A stretch of 38,575 nucleotides of DNA from Candidatus Buchananbacteria bacterium (GTDB taxonomy: Bacteria > Patescibacteriota > Patescibacteriia > 2-01-FULL-39-33): assembly GCA_903859075.1 (NCBI GenBank), contig CAIOLF010000068.1:1-38575 (forward strand), in the 5' to 3' direction. A program made the translations under genes and the position numbers. This document shows, one piece after another, positions 38,433 to 38,575 of this stretch. Each line of letters begins with the position of its first letter. Positions within the stretch are counted from its first letter, which is position 1. The notes beneath the pieces are model-generated. The model ran no database searches, had not been told where the DNA came from, and saw nothing but the letters and a program-made list of their open reading frames with translations.

Positions 38433-38575
38433 AGATATTTCCGTCCTTTGAGTGTATCAGGTAGGTAATCCTGTTCCTCTTGATAATCATACTTCGGACT
38501 ATACTTGTAGTCCTTGCCATAGCCAAGATTTTTCATCAGCTTAGTCGGGGCGTTGCGCAAATGCAGCGGTACCGG
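38423..38575 (-). CDS. rarA: Replication-associated recombination protein A, C-terminus (partial)
   Basis: The last 50 codons of a gene that enters from the right edge on the minus strand. The sequence VPLHLRNAPTKLMKNLGYG, KYSPKYDYQEEQDYLPD and LKGRKYL is the typical C-terminal signature of the RarA/MgsA/WRNIP1 AAA+ ATPases, which act at stalled replication forks. The stop is TAA at 38423-38425. Confidence 0.88.
   Translation of the reverse strand, partial: PVPLHLRNAPTKLMKNLGYGKDYKYSPKYDYQEEQDYLPDTLKGRKYLKN

Noticed and set aside
1..38575. Alternative genetic code (UGA as Gly, as in Gracilibacteria/Absconditabacteria)
   Set aside because: Genes such as the one ending at 1620 stop at TGA, and long core genes (dnaE, gatB, nusG) contain no in-frame TGA.

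Overview
The window looks like a chromosomal segment of a Candidate Phyla Radiation (Patescibacteria, Parcubacteria-like) bacterium. The evidence is small single-domain genes, many short membrane proteins of no known family, ribosomal and translation genes (secE, nusG, rplK, rplA, gatB) that start without a Shine-Dalgarno sequence, AT-rich spacers, and UGA used as an ordinary stop codon. The exact phylum cannot be fixed from the sequence alone.

Region 1 (about 1-10200) is the most unusual part. A tyrosine recombinase (332-1144, minus strand) faces away from an array of unrelated plus-strand genes. The genes are separated by five complete 86-99 bp hairpin sites of attC type (xxxTAAC ... GTTAxxx) and one truncated site. 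This is the layout of an integron: integrase, attI-like site at about 1228-1268, then gene cassettes. The cassettes carry a small unknown ORF; a PLP-fold protein that has lost its lysine plus a Fic protein; a MurA/radical-SAM pair plus a YdcF-like protein; an HD-domain protein; and a Cys-rich exported protein. The array ends in an almost empty cassette. The recombinase has the size of XerC/D and lacks the insert typical of IntI. In every complete cassette the left end is the inverted complement of its own right end, for 16 to about 100 bp. In the excised circle these arms would extend the attC stem. The arms match within a cassette, not across the linear attC, which is good evidence that the units really move as cassettes.

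Region 2 (10200-16600) is accessory. It has two minus-strand genes in self-contained promoter/SD/terminator units (a peptidoglycan-binding-like protein and an unknown 79-residue protein). Then come an M28-type peptidase, a small membrane protein, a GT2 glycosyltransferase, a small protein with an apparent frameshift, and a two-gene minus-strand operon encoding a membrane protein and a porin-like beta-barrel ending in Phe.

Region 3 (16700-26800) is mostly core: secE-nusG-rplK-rplA with RNA hairpins likely used for L1 autoregulation, a P-loop kinase, thymidylate kinase next to a divergent ThyA-like protein, a possible oriC followed by a divergent dnaA, gatB with a duplicated tail, and two unknown genes ending at a bidirectional terminator.

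Region 4 (26800-38575) is all on the minus strand: miaA-miaB (tRNA A37 hypermodification), an anchored extracytoplasmic protein, dnaE, an HtrA-like protein without its catalytic triad, several small membrane proteins, queH, an EF-Tu domain-2-like protein, a Nudix hydrolase and the C-terminus of rarA.

A second pattern crosses the regions. Eight genes (murA, radical SAM, the two 10.3-11.2 kb genes, the porin pair, thyA-like, dnaA) have clear Shine-Dalgarno sequences and mostly strong terminators, while nearly all others, including the ribosomal genes, have none. No tRNA, rRNA or CRISPR array was seen.
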